NCBI GenBank assembly: GCA_011319805.1 | Contig: SJRY01000271.1 | Coordinates: 1-64,000 of the forward strand | Origin: Macrocybe gigantea | Lineage: Eukaryota; Basidiomycota; Agaricomycetes; Agaricales; Callistosporiaceae | DNA length: 64,000 nt | Direction: 5' to 3' | Shown: positions 10,825 through 22,100 of the stretch, in pieces | How positions within the stretch are numbered: position 1 is the first letter of the stretch | Layout: every line of letters starts with the position of its first letter | Position numbers and translations under genes: made by a program | The notes under the pieces: generated by a model | What the model was told of the DNA's origin: nothing | Database searches by the model: none | What the model saw: the letters and a program-made list of their open reading frames with translations, nothing else

Positions 10825-13046
10825 TTAACCGCTTGTGAGGTCAATGATCTCCGGACTGAGCTGACGACCCGACGTATTGGGGACTGCAGGGTGAGTCGAG
10901 ACCATTCCAACGTTAACACTTGAATCCGGGGGGGTCTGGGTGGTGTCGATGAGGTCCACCACCTCGTGCACGCCTGCCACCATGGATGTGCTCGGCCACC
11001 GAGGTTCTGGGGTGGTGTCGGTGAGGTCGATCACCTCACGTGTGCCCACTGCCATGGATGTGCTCGGCTGCAGGGGTTCTGGAGTGGTGTCAGTGAGGTC
11101 GGCCACCTCTTGCGTAGCTGCTGCTGTGGATGTAATGGGCCCCGGAGATCCGGGAGCATCAGTGAAGCCAATCAGCTCTTCCGCACCACCTGCCGCGATG
11201 GACACACTGGGGCCCAGTGGTTCGGGGGCATCGGTAAGGTCCATTAGCTCCTCCGCGCCTGTTGCGATGGATGTACCTGGCTGTGCAGGTGCACCATCAC
11301 CTGGAGGCGGGCCCTACAGTGGCAGGCATGTCAGTGATCAGTCAGTGCTCAGCGTGTACGACTCACCGCTTCCCGGGATGATGACGCCGAGAGGAGACGA
11401 TGCATCACTGCCTCCGTGAGCACGGTTGCAACCATGACTCTTGGAATATCAACGTCAATGGATTGTGCCGATTGACTGGGTGCATCTGCATGGTATCCGA
11501 CCAAGGCTTCGAAATTGCCTGTAGAGATGACAACATGGACCGACTCGGCACTGTAATCCTGAGCAGGAGATCGTTTTCGTTTTTGGCGTACTTGAAGGAT
11601 CTTCGTGTTCATGTTCGGTGTGGCTAGTAAATCCCGGTCTGGATCAAAAAGTCGTCCGGGCTAGATGTGCAATCAACAGTGCAAGCGCAAGTGTACCATA
11701 CATGCCCAGGTGGGCAGCAGCAATTCTCACCTCGATGAGCATGCTACATAGGACACTGGTCCAAAGTGACCGCAGCTTGTTAATGAGGTCGTTGCCAGCA
11801 TGCCAACCAAAGCGCTGAGTGCAGAACCTGGCAATGCCATAAATGTCAGGCTCTTGGTGCTTCCAAGCATTCACAAAGTTCAAATGATCCACAGAGGAAC
11901 CTGGCTCTGTGCTGGAGAAGGACGTGACTGGGTTCATGTACCGAGTCAGAATGTCATAGTCAGGAAAGTTTTCGTCGATTCGATTGGCCAGCTGGGGGTA
12001 AGTTGCCTTGAGGAAACCACTTTTATTGGTTGTCAACTCTGTGCGGAGGTTTTCACGCCATTCTGCAAGGAGAGCCTGGAGCTCTGGATGGCTCTGGGGA
12101 CTATTTTCTCGAACAGTTGACAGCAGTTCATCCCCAAGTCCACACTGAGCAAGATGGTGTGACAATGCGGGTCCGCAACCTGACAGCCCAGAACTGTAGT
12201 CACCACCTGAAAGCAGGGCGAACAGCAGGAGGCCACCCGAGGTTAGTCCTACAGCCTCGTGATGCTCGATGGCATCCTGAGCATAGAGTGCGACATTGTC
12301 TGGTCTCAATTTATCCTGTGGGCTTCGCACGGGTTTAGAATAAGCTCTAGTACTATGAAAGCATGAATGAGAGATCCCACTTTCTAATTATGCAAGATGC
12401 GCCGAAGACAAGTGCATCGCAGTCATCAGTGATGATAGCATCCAAAATTCCTGTGCGGTTGAGGGCTGCCAATTCTGCTTCAGCCTCTCCAGGTGCCTTG
12501 TAAAATTCAATATTGCAGCCACGGTTTCAAGGACTGGCTTCAATTATACCCACATCATGGCAATGGAATCCAAAGTGCCGGATGAGCTCCTTGGCAGCAT
12601 CAACCAACCAAAGAGGTCGAATAATGACCTTTTTGCCTCGTTTGAATCCGGGATGTGCTGGACCATCAAAAACAAAGACCGCAACAACTGGTGAACTGCG
12701 AAGGCGGCACATTCTGTAGAAAAGTGCCCTCAATTCTGGGTTCTCCCCTGCATGAGCATGAAGAGGCATGTTGCGAAAAGCAGCATTGAAACCATCTAGC
12801 CAGATACTATGTTGACAGCAAATCACCAAGGCTCACAGCTTTGAAACCACTTGACGTACCTGATGTCAATACCAACATGCAAAGCATGTGCCGTGCTATC
12901 ATTTCGAAGAAATCCTTCTGCCACAGTGAATCCTTGGAATGAAATGGTTTGTTTGGCAGGAGCCACCACCTTTGTTGGAGGAAATTCACACAGAAGCTGC
13001 AACTCTAATGATTTGAACATACCGGCCAAAGCCTGTCAATGCCCAT
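10825..13046 (-). CDS. XPG/FEN-superfamily PIN-domain nuclease with C-terminal SIM-like repeat array
   Basis: Read from ATG at 13046 (MGIDRLWP, then a 53-bp intron), this is a structure-specific nuclease of the XPG/Gen1/Yen1 type. The N domain has HVGIDIS-IWLDGF and VFVFDGPAHPGFKRGKK; the I domain has APGEAEAELAALNRTG and IITDDCDALVFGA; then LLSGGDYSSGLSGCG (helix-hairpin-helix region). All acidic metal-binding positions of the family (D, D, E-x-E, D-D-x-D, GGDY) are visible, so activity on flap or branched DNA is plausible. A basic stretch QVRQKRKRSP (about 11590) may be a nuclear signal. The last 140 residues form tandem 24-residue repeats each centred on a V/I-x-D-L-T/I-D block, ending IIDLTSG and a stop at 10825. 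Introns lie near 12965-13020, 12800-12860, 12435-12510, 12310-12400, 11650-11730 and 11300-11365. It shares strand with the recombinase 150 bp upstream and lies inside the Crypton borders. Confidence 0.82.
10894..11253 (-). repeat. Five 72-bp tandem repeats encoding SIM-like units
   Basis: The nuclease C-terminus repeats every 24 codons: EELMDLTDAPEPL, EELIGFTDAPGSP, EVADLTDTTPEPL, EVIDLTDTTPEPR, EVVDLIDTTQTPP; a sixth core, EIIDLTSG, ends the protein. VIDLT/VVDLI/IIDLT cores flanked by acidic residues match the SUMO-interacting motif consensus. The unit with IGFT is degenerate. Confidence 0.85.
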
Positions 13047-13193
13047 GGTGGACTGAAACAAGATTTCCTTCGTGCTGAGACATTCCACGCACGACAAGCT
13101 CTGTTGTACGGACATAATTAGCAGTGTACATGATAGAAAATGAATACACGAGTAGTAATGTACAACAAGGTAGAACATGATTGCTGTCTATCC

Positions 13194-16100
13194 TCACGTC
13201 TTGATCTTCTTCGGTCGCCGCGGGTCTATTGGCTGTGATCGCCGTTTCTTGCACGTTTGGGACGTGTGAGTAGCCAAAGGGGGGGCCGACATATCTGCAG
13301 TCACCGTCACTGTCATTGTGGCTGTCATTGCCATTGCTGTTGTTGCTGTTGTTGCCATCTCTGTTGTTGCCGTTGCTATCGCCATTCCCGCTCCGAGATT
13401 CTGCTGTTTTACCTTTTCAAACCGGAGCACCTTGATCTCTTTCATTAGTGCACTCAGCCCCTTTTTGTGCTTCCCGTTCTCGCGTCGTTTCTCAAGACCA
13501 TCGATGATGGAGCGTGGGGAACAGTTCTGGTCCTTAGCTTCTGATTCAATCCATTCCGGGAGCTCCCGGAACTGTTCCCATTGTTTTCGTTCCTGCAAAC
13601 ATATCGTGTTACTCTCCTCGGATGAATTAAATGAAGAAATACTGTATTGCCCATGCGCCATTTTGACTTGAAGTACTGCTCAACCATTCGGAGAGGTGGT
13701 TTGACAGCAGTCTGAATGCCACTCTTGTCGAACACGGGTTCCCCAATGTTGTAGCATGTCCAAAGTTCGTCGAGACTGTACTTATCCAGTGTTTTTGATG
13801 GACCCCAGCACTGCCAAAGCATGTTTGGCTGTTTGATGTGATCGAAGACAACGTCCCACAATATCATCTTCTGTCCAATGAAAGGCGGGAAGACCAACAC
13901 CGGTGCTCCTAGCACAGAAAGCATGAAATCATCACACGACAATCAGGATCTAGGGCTCACCCGCAGCTGAAAAGCACCCAATAGGAGGCAAATGGAGATT
14001 GATGTGCATCGCCACCGCTGTTGGGAGTGCTGAACTTGGATCTTGTGCTTCGGTAATACTGTCAGGTGCCAAACTTGGGTCATGCGCTCCGTTGGCCACG
14101 ACGGTTGATGCCAAGTCAGGTGGATGCACTGCTGTGCGCGTCGTAATCACTACATCGGCACCTGCAGACATCTGAGATGCTTTTTTGGCAACATAAGTCT
14201 CCCATACAACCTCAGGAACGGATCGACATCAGACTTACCCATTTGGTTGTACTGGTCCCACGTGAAACCCTTTGTCGGCGAAAGCACAGCAGTGCGGCGT
14301 TGTACCAGCCGTAAAATCTGCTGGTTGTCCATATTTGTTTTGTGGATCTGGGCCCGCATTTCTTCGAGTGCTGTCCGCATGAGCTGGTCTTAAATGCATG
14401 CAATGTCAACAGGGTCGCCTGCCTCTGCCTGTAGCAGGGCAAGCTCCACTGGAAATCCAGTCTTCATCCAATTCTGGACATCCTGGTGTGCGAGCGCTGG
14501 TAATTTGAACAACACTGAGTTGGGACACTGCTGAAAGATGGCCGCGCCACACTAGGAAAGGGAATGCAGTCAGAATTTGAGGAGAAAAGGTGAATCACAT
14601 ACCTGAAATAAATAAGAGCGGAGGTCCATGACCAGCCACCAATGGTTCGCCGCGCCGCGCAGATTTTTTCGGCCTGGGAGGAAAGCCAGTCAGAGCCCTC
14701 TGTGTGGACAACGATGACGAAAGCCTACCTTTGAGTTCCGAATAGCGTTGTTCTGCCATGGGACAAACCAGCTTGAGAAACTGTTCGGGGACTTGTACGT
14801 GCCTCCAAACTGGGTTGTAGATCTCGTGTGTCTTATACCCATGAGCGGTGAGAATTGCCTGTAAACATGTCAGGGACATGGGCATGGACATCAAGGTATC
14901 CAGCTACACACTGGCTTCGCTAATGCGGGGGCATAGGTGTCTGAATACGTTTCATTGCGCTTCCACCCAAGCTTTGCTGTATCTCGGGAGTCAACGCTGA
15001 ATGGAGTGCTTATTTTCGGCTGAAAGGGAAGACCAGCAGTGCGAAACTTACCCAAGACGTTCTTGTTGGTAACCAAGGGTGTGACGTGGCAGGTGGACTT
15101 TCAATTTCGACTCGAAGCCAGCCTTCTTGAATGCCTGCACATAGAGGTTGTACAAGCTGCGGTCGCTGCAGCGCTTGGTGGGTGACTTTTGGCTTCGAAG
15201 TACTTGAACCTAGATATGAGAGATCATTGGCAAGTCTCCTCGAGTCACTCAGCACGGATTTACCTGCCGCCAGCTGCTATTGCTGCTCCAGTCTATATTC
15301 AGCATGCCCGACAGGTCCTGGACATCATGTGTGTAGTGCAAATAGAACGACAAGGCACCCAGCGGGCACTTGTTGGGATGCAGGTGAGGAATGAGTGTGC
15401 TGTAGACCGGGTTGACTGTCTGGACAAGCTTTACTCAGTGTCAACCAGGCACATTGGCAGGGGCACCTCACTGTGCGCATGTCGTGCCGCCCTGCCTTGT
15501 CTTCATCTTGGCAGCACAGGATGGCCGGGATGAGGGTCTCCTTGTTCGGATGTAGGATGGTGTGTGGCTGCAGCTCGGCCAATCTGAGCTCACGGATGTC
15601 ATCGCCACGATTGCCTGTTGCATGTTGGCAGGTCCAGGCGAGGTGGCCATTGATGACAGAGTGAACTGAGATGCAACATCAGCACATTCACAGTGTAGCA
15701 ACTCAGGGAGAGGGATGTACGTTCGCGATGACTCAGAAATTGCACAGATACAGCATCCAGCTCCTGTTGGGCAATGTCAGACAGCATAGTGTTTGGGACA
15801 ATATCCGGCGCATCTTCGTTGGGTACGAGGCCACTGCAGCAAAAAAAATCAGGGCTCATGCACTCTCTTTTGCTTCGGAACAAAGGCCTACCTGTGCAGG
15901 CGTTTGAGCGCTTCATCATTGCGGTTCTTGATGGCATCCCACACCCGCACGGACACGGCGGGTCGCGTCGAGAGCAGCTTCGGATCCTCGGCCTCCTGTT
16001 CCTTCCGGATTCGCAGGGCACCAAAGAATTGCTTTTTGAGCTGCGACTGGGAGGAGGAGGATTGTTACAGAGCTTTTCACGCATGTAAAAACGACTTACC

Positions 16101-19100
16101 GCTCCGATGAATGTGCCAGGGATGTCAGTGCCACGTCGCGTTCGTTTCGGTCGTTCTGCAGAAAATTTAATGTAGAGCAACAAGGAGTGCTCGTCAACAA
16201 TGTCGTCCCGGATGTGGTGCTTCTCCAAGGCTTGCTCTACGAACTCCTGAGGACTCAGCATTGGCAAATCAATTTGAGCTTGATATCGTGTCGGACTCAC
16301 CCTCCAATAACGAACCATTGCTTTCTGCATCTTGAGCCCGCCCACTCTCCGGTTGTTTTCGGCTCGTTTCACTGCTTCAACTCGGGTGCGGCGCTGGAAA
16401 TTCTGAAAGGCCGGTGAGCTGTCGAGAACAATGTCCTCCTCATCCTCAACATCGAAGCCTTCGTCGTCATCATCATCATCCAGCTCGCGTCCAGCAGGTT
16501 GCCGGCAGCGCCGTCGACGTTGAACTCCTGCAGCAAATCGGCTTCAGCTTCCTCGCCATCCGAGTCGGCGTCATTTTCCATGGCCCACCGTTGGATGTCG
16601 CGAGGGACATGGGCCGGAATCTGAATCCGGAGGGAGGATGGAGGAGTACATGGCAGTGAATCCGGGTTTTGCACTGTGGGTTGTGTGAAGGATGGTCCAG
16701 CATTGCCACCATTGCTATTGCTCTGTGCCTCATGGGTTCCAGCTTCCTTCGAGTACCTGAACGAGTAGATTTACACCTGAAATGGAATGAAATGCAGGAA
16801 ATGCGCACCAAAACCCTAGCAGTAGTCGTCGTAGCCGAGCACAGTTGGCGGATGCAGGCGCATTTGTTAGGCTAGACGAATCTCAGAAGGACTCGGGCAG
16901 ACTAAGTGCGAGAGTGGTCTTGAGATGATAGCAAAAGGAATATTAAGCCTAGCGCTACTGGTACATCTGGGAGTCCTTATATACATTACAGTACTCGAGC
17001 ACGGACCATGGGCTGCGCAATGCTGTGGACTGCGGATGAGTAAGACTGGAAAGAGATGACTCAGGATGACTAGGGAAGTGGGATGACTCGATGGCTGCGC
17101 GCTGCGCAGCATGATGGGGGAGATAAGGGATGTGGGAAAGATAAGATAAGAAAATGAATAGTCCTTTGGGCAGCGTCTGTAACATCACCCTCTCTTTAGA
17201 TTCGCGTCCTCGCGAAAAACCTTAGTCCAGCTGTCCCCACCCAGTATTGGTCTCCCAGGCGGTCGCGGCACGCGGGGCCCATGTATGAATGAGCTCTTCA
17301 TTATAGGCGCGAATGTGGTGGAGTGTGGTGGCGAGGAGTTTAAGTCGCCGGTTTTCTGTGCGAAGCATTTCCATTGCTTCGCGAAGCGCGATACGTTCAG
17401 CTGCAGTGGGGCCGGTCCCATCAGGGGTTCTCCGGTCCAGAGGTGCGTGCGGACGGTCATAACATAGCGCATATATGCGCCGAGTGTGATGGCGAGGGGG
17501 TCCATGTAGTCGCTAGCATTGAGAATCCTTGCCAGATTCTCGAGGTCGCTTGGGCGGTTGGGGGTAGGTGCGCGGCTGCCCTCGCTGCTGTCGATGCTGA
17601 TGGGGGCGTTGGTGGTCATGAAGTGCGATTTTTGGTCTTCTTCCCTCTTGTCGTGATCCTTTTATCCTGGTTCGCAGTCTTCTTTAGGAAGTGGTCTAGA
17701 GCTTGCTGCGCATTCCCTAGCTCCTTCTCTTTGATCCATGTGTTCTCTTCGTGTCCGTATCCTTTCCATTTGACCAGGAATAGTGTCCCTCTCCCTTGTT
17801 TCTTCCTTTTTAGGATCTCTTCTATCTCGTACTCTTCTTCATCATTTATGATTTCAGGGGGTGGTGGTGATGGTCGCTCTTGTATCTTGAAACGGGGTCC
17901 TTTGTAAGGCATGAGCAGTGTTTCATTGAACACGGGGTGTATCAGCTGCCATGATGCTGGGAGTTCCAGGCGATATGCCGAGGCTCCTTTCTTTTCAACC
18001 ACCTTGAACGGTCCGTATCGGAGTGCCGATAACTTCTTTGATGGTCGATTGACTGTGATATTGGTGGCTTCTAGCCATACTCTATCTCCTTTCTTGTATT
18101 CACGGGCAGGTTTTCGTCTCGCATCGTAATTGTCTTTGGCTCGTGTTTGTGCATATTGCAGCGCGGCATTTGCTTCCTTTCGTATTTGGCTCATTCTTTT
18201 GACGAAGTCTTTTGCTGCGGGGTTATTCCCTTCTGTCGTCTGCGGCTCTCCCTTCCAGGGGTGCATTCCATAGTTGAGGTAGAATGGTGTTCCTTCGTTC
18301 CCTGGTGTGCTTTGTCATTGTATTGGTACTCTGCAATTGCTATCCATTCTGCCCAATCGTCCTGTAGGTTGTTTGTGAAGCTTCTGAGGAAGGCTTCCGT
18401 TTCTTGGTGGGATCGCTCCGCCTGTCCATCTGTCTGTGGGTGATAGGCCGTTGATAGGTTTTGCTTTGTTCCGAGTAATTTTAGAAGTGCTGTCATGAAT
18501 CGTGCTGCGAACTGGGGTCCTCGATCACTGATGATCTTTCGTGGAATTCCATGAAGCCGCCACACGTTGTCTCGGTATAGTCGTGCGAGACCTTCTGCTG
18601 TGAGTTCGGTCTTTGTGGGAACTAGGTGGATCATCTTGGTCAGGCGGTCTGTGACTGCGGCGATGGCGTTAAAGCCGTTCGAGCTGGGTAGCGGTCCTAT
18701 GAGATCTACTCCGATATCTTCCCATGGTTGTTGTGGGACTTCGTGCGGTGCAGGGGTGCGTGTTTCTTTTGTCGGATGATTTTGTTTCGCTGACATGTTT
18801 CGCATCCATTGACATACTTCTTGATGTCTGTCAGCATTGATGGCCACCAATAGGTGCGGCTTATGAGCTCGTGCATGCGGTATTGCCCTGGGTGTCCTCC
18901 GATGGGTGTGTCGTGGTGTTCAAACATGATGTTTTCCTTCAGTTTGTTGTCTGGAGGAACATAGATTTTTCCTCCTACGTATACGATGTGGTCATCTTCT
19001 GTGAACCAGTGTGGTTTTTCCTTCAGTCCTGTTGTTACGATCGTCTCCCTTCGTGTGCATTGTCGAATTTGTTCTATCCTTGAGGATTCGATCATCGTGA

Positions 19101-22100
19101 TTCCTCTTGTTTGTATTGTTTCGTTATTTTCTGCTTCTTCTTTCTGTGGGTGTTCGTCCTCGAACATCATAAATTCGAAGTCTCGTTCATTATTCTCTTC
19201 CAGATGTCGAATGAATGCTGCTTCTTTGATCATTTGTATGTCGTCCTTCTCTGCTAGGTTTTCTTCATATCCTGCCATTCGTGACAGGACATCCGCTTTT
19301 CCATTCGCCTTTCCTGGTACGTGTCGTAGTTCGTAGTCGTATTCCTGTAATTTCAGGTACCAGCCAATCTGTCTCGAATTGAGTCGCTGCGGCTTCCGGA
19401 AGTATGATAGGTTCTTGTGATCCGTCAATATTTCGAACTTCTCTCGAGCTTCGAGGAGGTATTGTCTCCATGTCTTTAGTGCGACCATTATCGCAAGAAG
19501 TTCCTTGTCGTAGATTTCGTAGTTTTGTTCCGCTGGGGTCATGCATCTCGAAATGAATGCGATCGGATGCCATAGTCCTTTCTGCTGTTGTGATAGTACC
19601 GCTCCAATGGCATATCCTGAGGCGTCCGTTTCGACTCGGAATTTTCCTTCTGTCTGTGGTAGTGCTAGAATGGGTGCTGAGGTTATATGTCGGATCAGTT
19701 CTTTGAAAGCGCCTTGTTGCTTGTCTGTCCACTGGAATGTTTTGTTTCCAGTCAACTCCGTCAGGGGTTTAGCGACCTTTGCATATCCCTTGATGAATCG
19801 TCGGTAAAAGTTCGTGAATCCCAAGAACTTTTGTAGTTCTTTCTTCGTCTTTGGGGTTGGCCAGGATTGTACGGCTGTGATCTTTTCTGGTTCCATTTCT
19901 ACCTTCCCTTCTCCTATGATGTATCCTAGTACTGGGACTTTCGATGATTCCCAGACGCATTTCGGTCCTTTGATGAACAGGTCGTTCTTGTTCAGTATTT
20001 CCATGACTTCTATGGTGTTCTTTTGGAGTTCCTCTCGTGTTCGTCCGATGATTATGATGTCGTCCATATAGATTATGCACTCTTCTTCGTATTTGGTCTT
20101 GGAAGAGGCTCGCCATCATTCGGCTAAAAGTGCCTGGTGCGTTGCACTGCCCAAAATACATGACTGTCGGTTCGAAGAGTCCTCTTGCTGTTAGGAAGGC
20201 TGCCTTCCATTCGTCCCCTTTCCGAATGCGCACGTTATTGTACCCCAGATAATATCGATCTTGCTAAAGTACTTTGCTCCTTGTAGTACGTCGAGGAGCT
20301 CGCTGATGCGTGGTAGTGGAAACTTGTCCTTGACCATATATTTGTTTATTTCCCGGTAGTCTTGGATGAGTCGCTTGCTTCCATCCTTCTTATTGCGAAA
20401 GAAGCAGGGTGCTGCGTAAGGTGATTTCGATGGGCGTATTTTTCCTGTTCGTAATCCTTCTTCGACGAAGGCATCTAGTTCCTCTAGCTCTTTCTGTGTC
20501 ATCGGGTAGACCTTGCTCGGTATCGTTTTGGGTGCATCCTTTGTTAAGTTTATTTCATGGTCCCATTCTTTGTGGTCTGGTAAGCGATCAAAGTTCTTCT
20601 CCTTGAAGAGGTGTTTGAATCTGATCAGATATGGGGGTATCTGGGTTCCTGTCTTGTCGCTGGCTGTGGTTTTCGCTGGTTCAGCCACCTTCTGTATCTT
20701 GATCGTCTGGTGGTTTATTTTGCACGTTTTGGGCATCTGTCGAAGACAATTTCTCCTGTCCTCCATTTGATTGTTGGGTTGTGGTAGACAAGCCAGTCAT
20801 GTCCTAGTAGCATGTCGGTTTTTCCGATATCGAGTACGATGGCTTCCATATGCTCCTTGTGTCCTTTAATGTCGATGTGGACCTCCGCTACTCGGTCTGC
20901 TGTTTTCTGACGATTGGGTGATCCGTCTGCATTTATGATGGGAATTTCTTGATTCGTCGTGTCTTCAGTCCGTTTTTGCTACTATCGCGGTGTTGATGCA
21001 GGTCCTATCCGCTCCGCTATCAACTTCTGGTGTTATCGTTGTGATTCCTTTTCGGTTCGTATCCTTGCTGGTACTGCGAGCTCTTTCCTCTTTGGTGGTT
21101 TGTCCCCTTGGATGGTTTTTCTTGGTGCTTCAGATCGCTTGGCAGGAATGGTGTATTTCAGAGTATGGGATGATCTACATCCGGTATCGAAGCGAGTCTG
21201 TTTCAGTTGTATGGGTCGCGATTTAGCACCTCCTAGTCGGACCCTTCGGCAAAACCCTCTTTGTCAGAGCTTTCTTCATCCTTGTCTTCTTCGTCCTCTC
21301 CTTCTTCTTCTTTCACTTCTCTGACCCGGGATTTTCCTTTCTTCTTCTTCTTGCAGTTTCGTGCATAGTGTCCCTTTAAGCCACAGTTGAAACATGTGAC
21401 ATTTGCTGCTCCTTTTCGTGGTTCCGGGCAGTTTCGTGAATGTGTCCTGGTTTATTGCAGTTGAAGCAGTTGTTGCTTCGTACTTTGTCGACTTCCATGG
21501 CCTGTCCTGCTCCTCGGCTTGGATTTCCGGCCTTGCGCTGATTGCTTGTGAATTCTCCTCTCATCACATTTCTGTGTTCATCGATGTTTCGTCCAATTGC
21601 TCGAACTGTCTTGATATATTCATCTCCATCTGTTGGAAGTGTGGAGATTGAGTGTACGGCTTCTGCTGTCCTTCGGTTTAAGCTCTTCTCGAGTAGGAAA
21701 CGAGGGGCTGTTCCTGTCATTCCTGCTTTCCCTGCGAGGTCTACGAATTCATCCAGAAATTCGTCGATGGGTCGGTTTCCCTGTCTGATGTTGAATAGTT
21801 TGCTTCCTGCTTGTGATGGCGACATGACGTTGCTGAATCGTGTCTCTATCTCGGTTATGAAGTCGGCCCATGTGCTTTGGTTGGTAGTGGTGTCGATCTT
21901 CTTTGATGCCCAGTGGGCTCCGGGTCCGTCGGTCATTCTAGACAGGACCGCTCCAATCTTCTGTGTATCCGTGAGGTCTCCATGTGCGGTTATGTAAGTT
22001 TCATCTTCCTCCACCAAATATCGAAGGATGTTCGATCTCCTGTAAAGGATTTCGGGTCGGCGATGATTCCCTTGTATTCTGTCGTCATCCTTTGGGGGTT

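Noticed and set aside
13257..13400. Cys/His-rich plus-strand frame resembling a zinc-binding protein
   Set aside because: It is the antisense of a microsatellite-like tract in the recombinase C-terminus.
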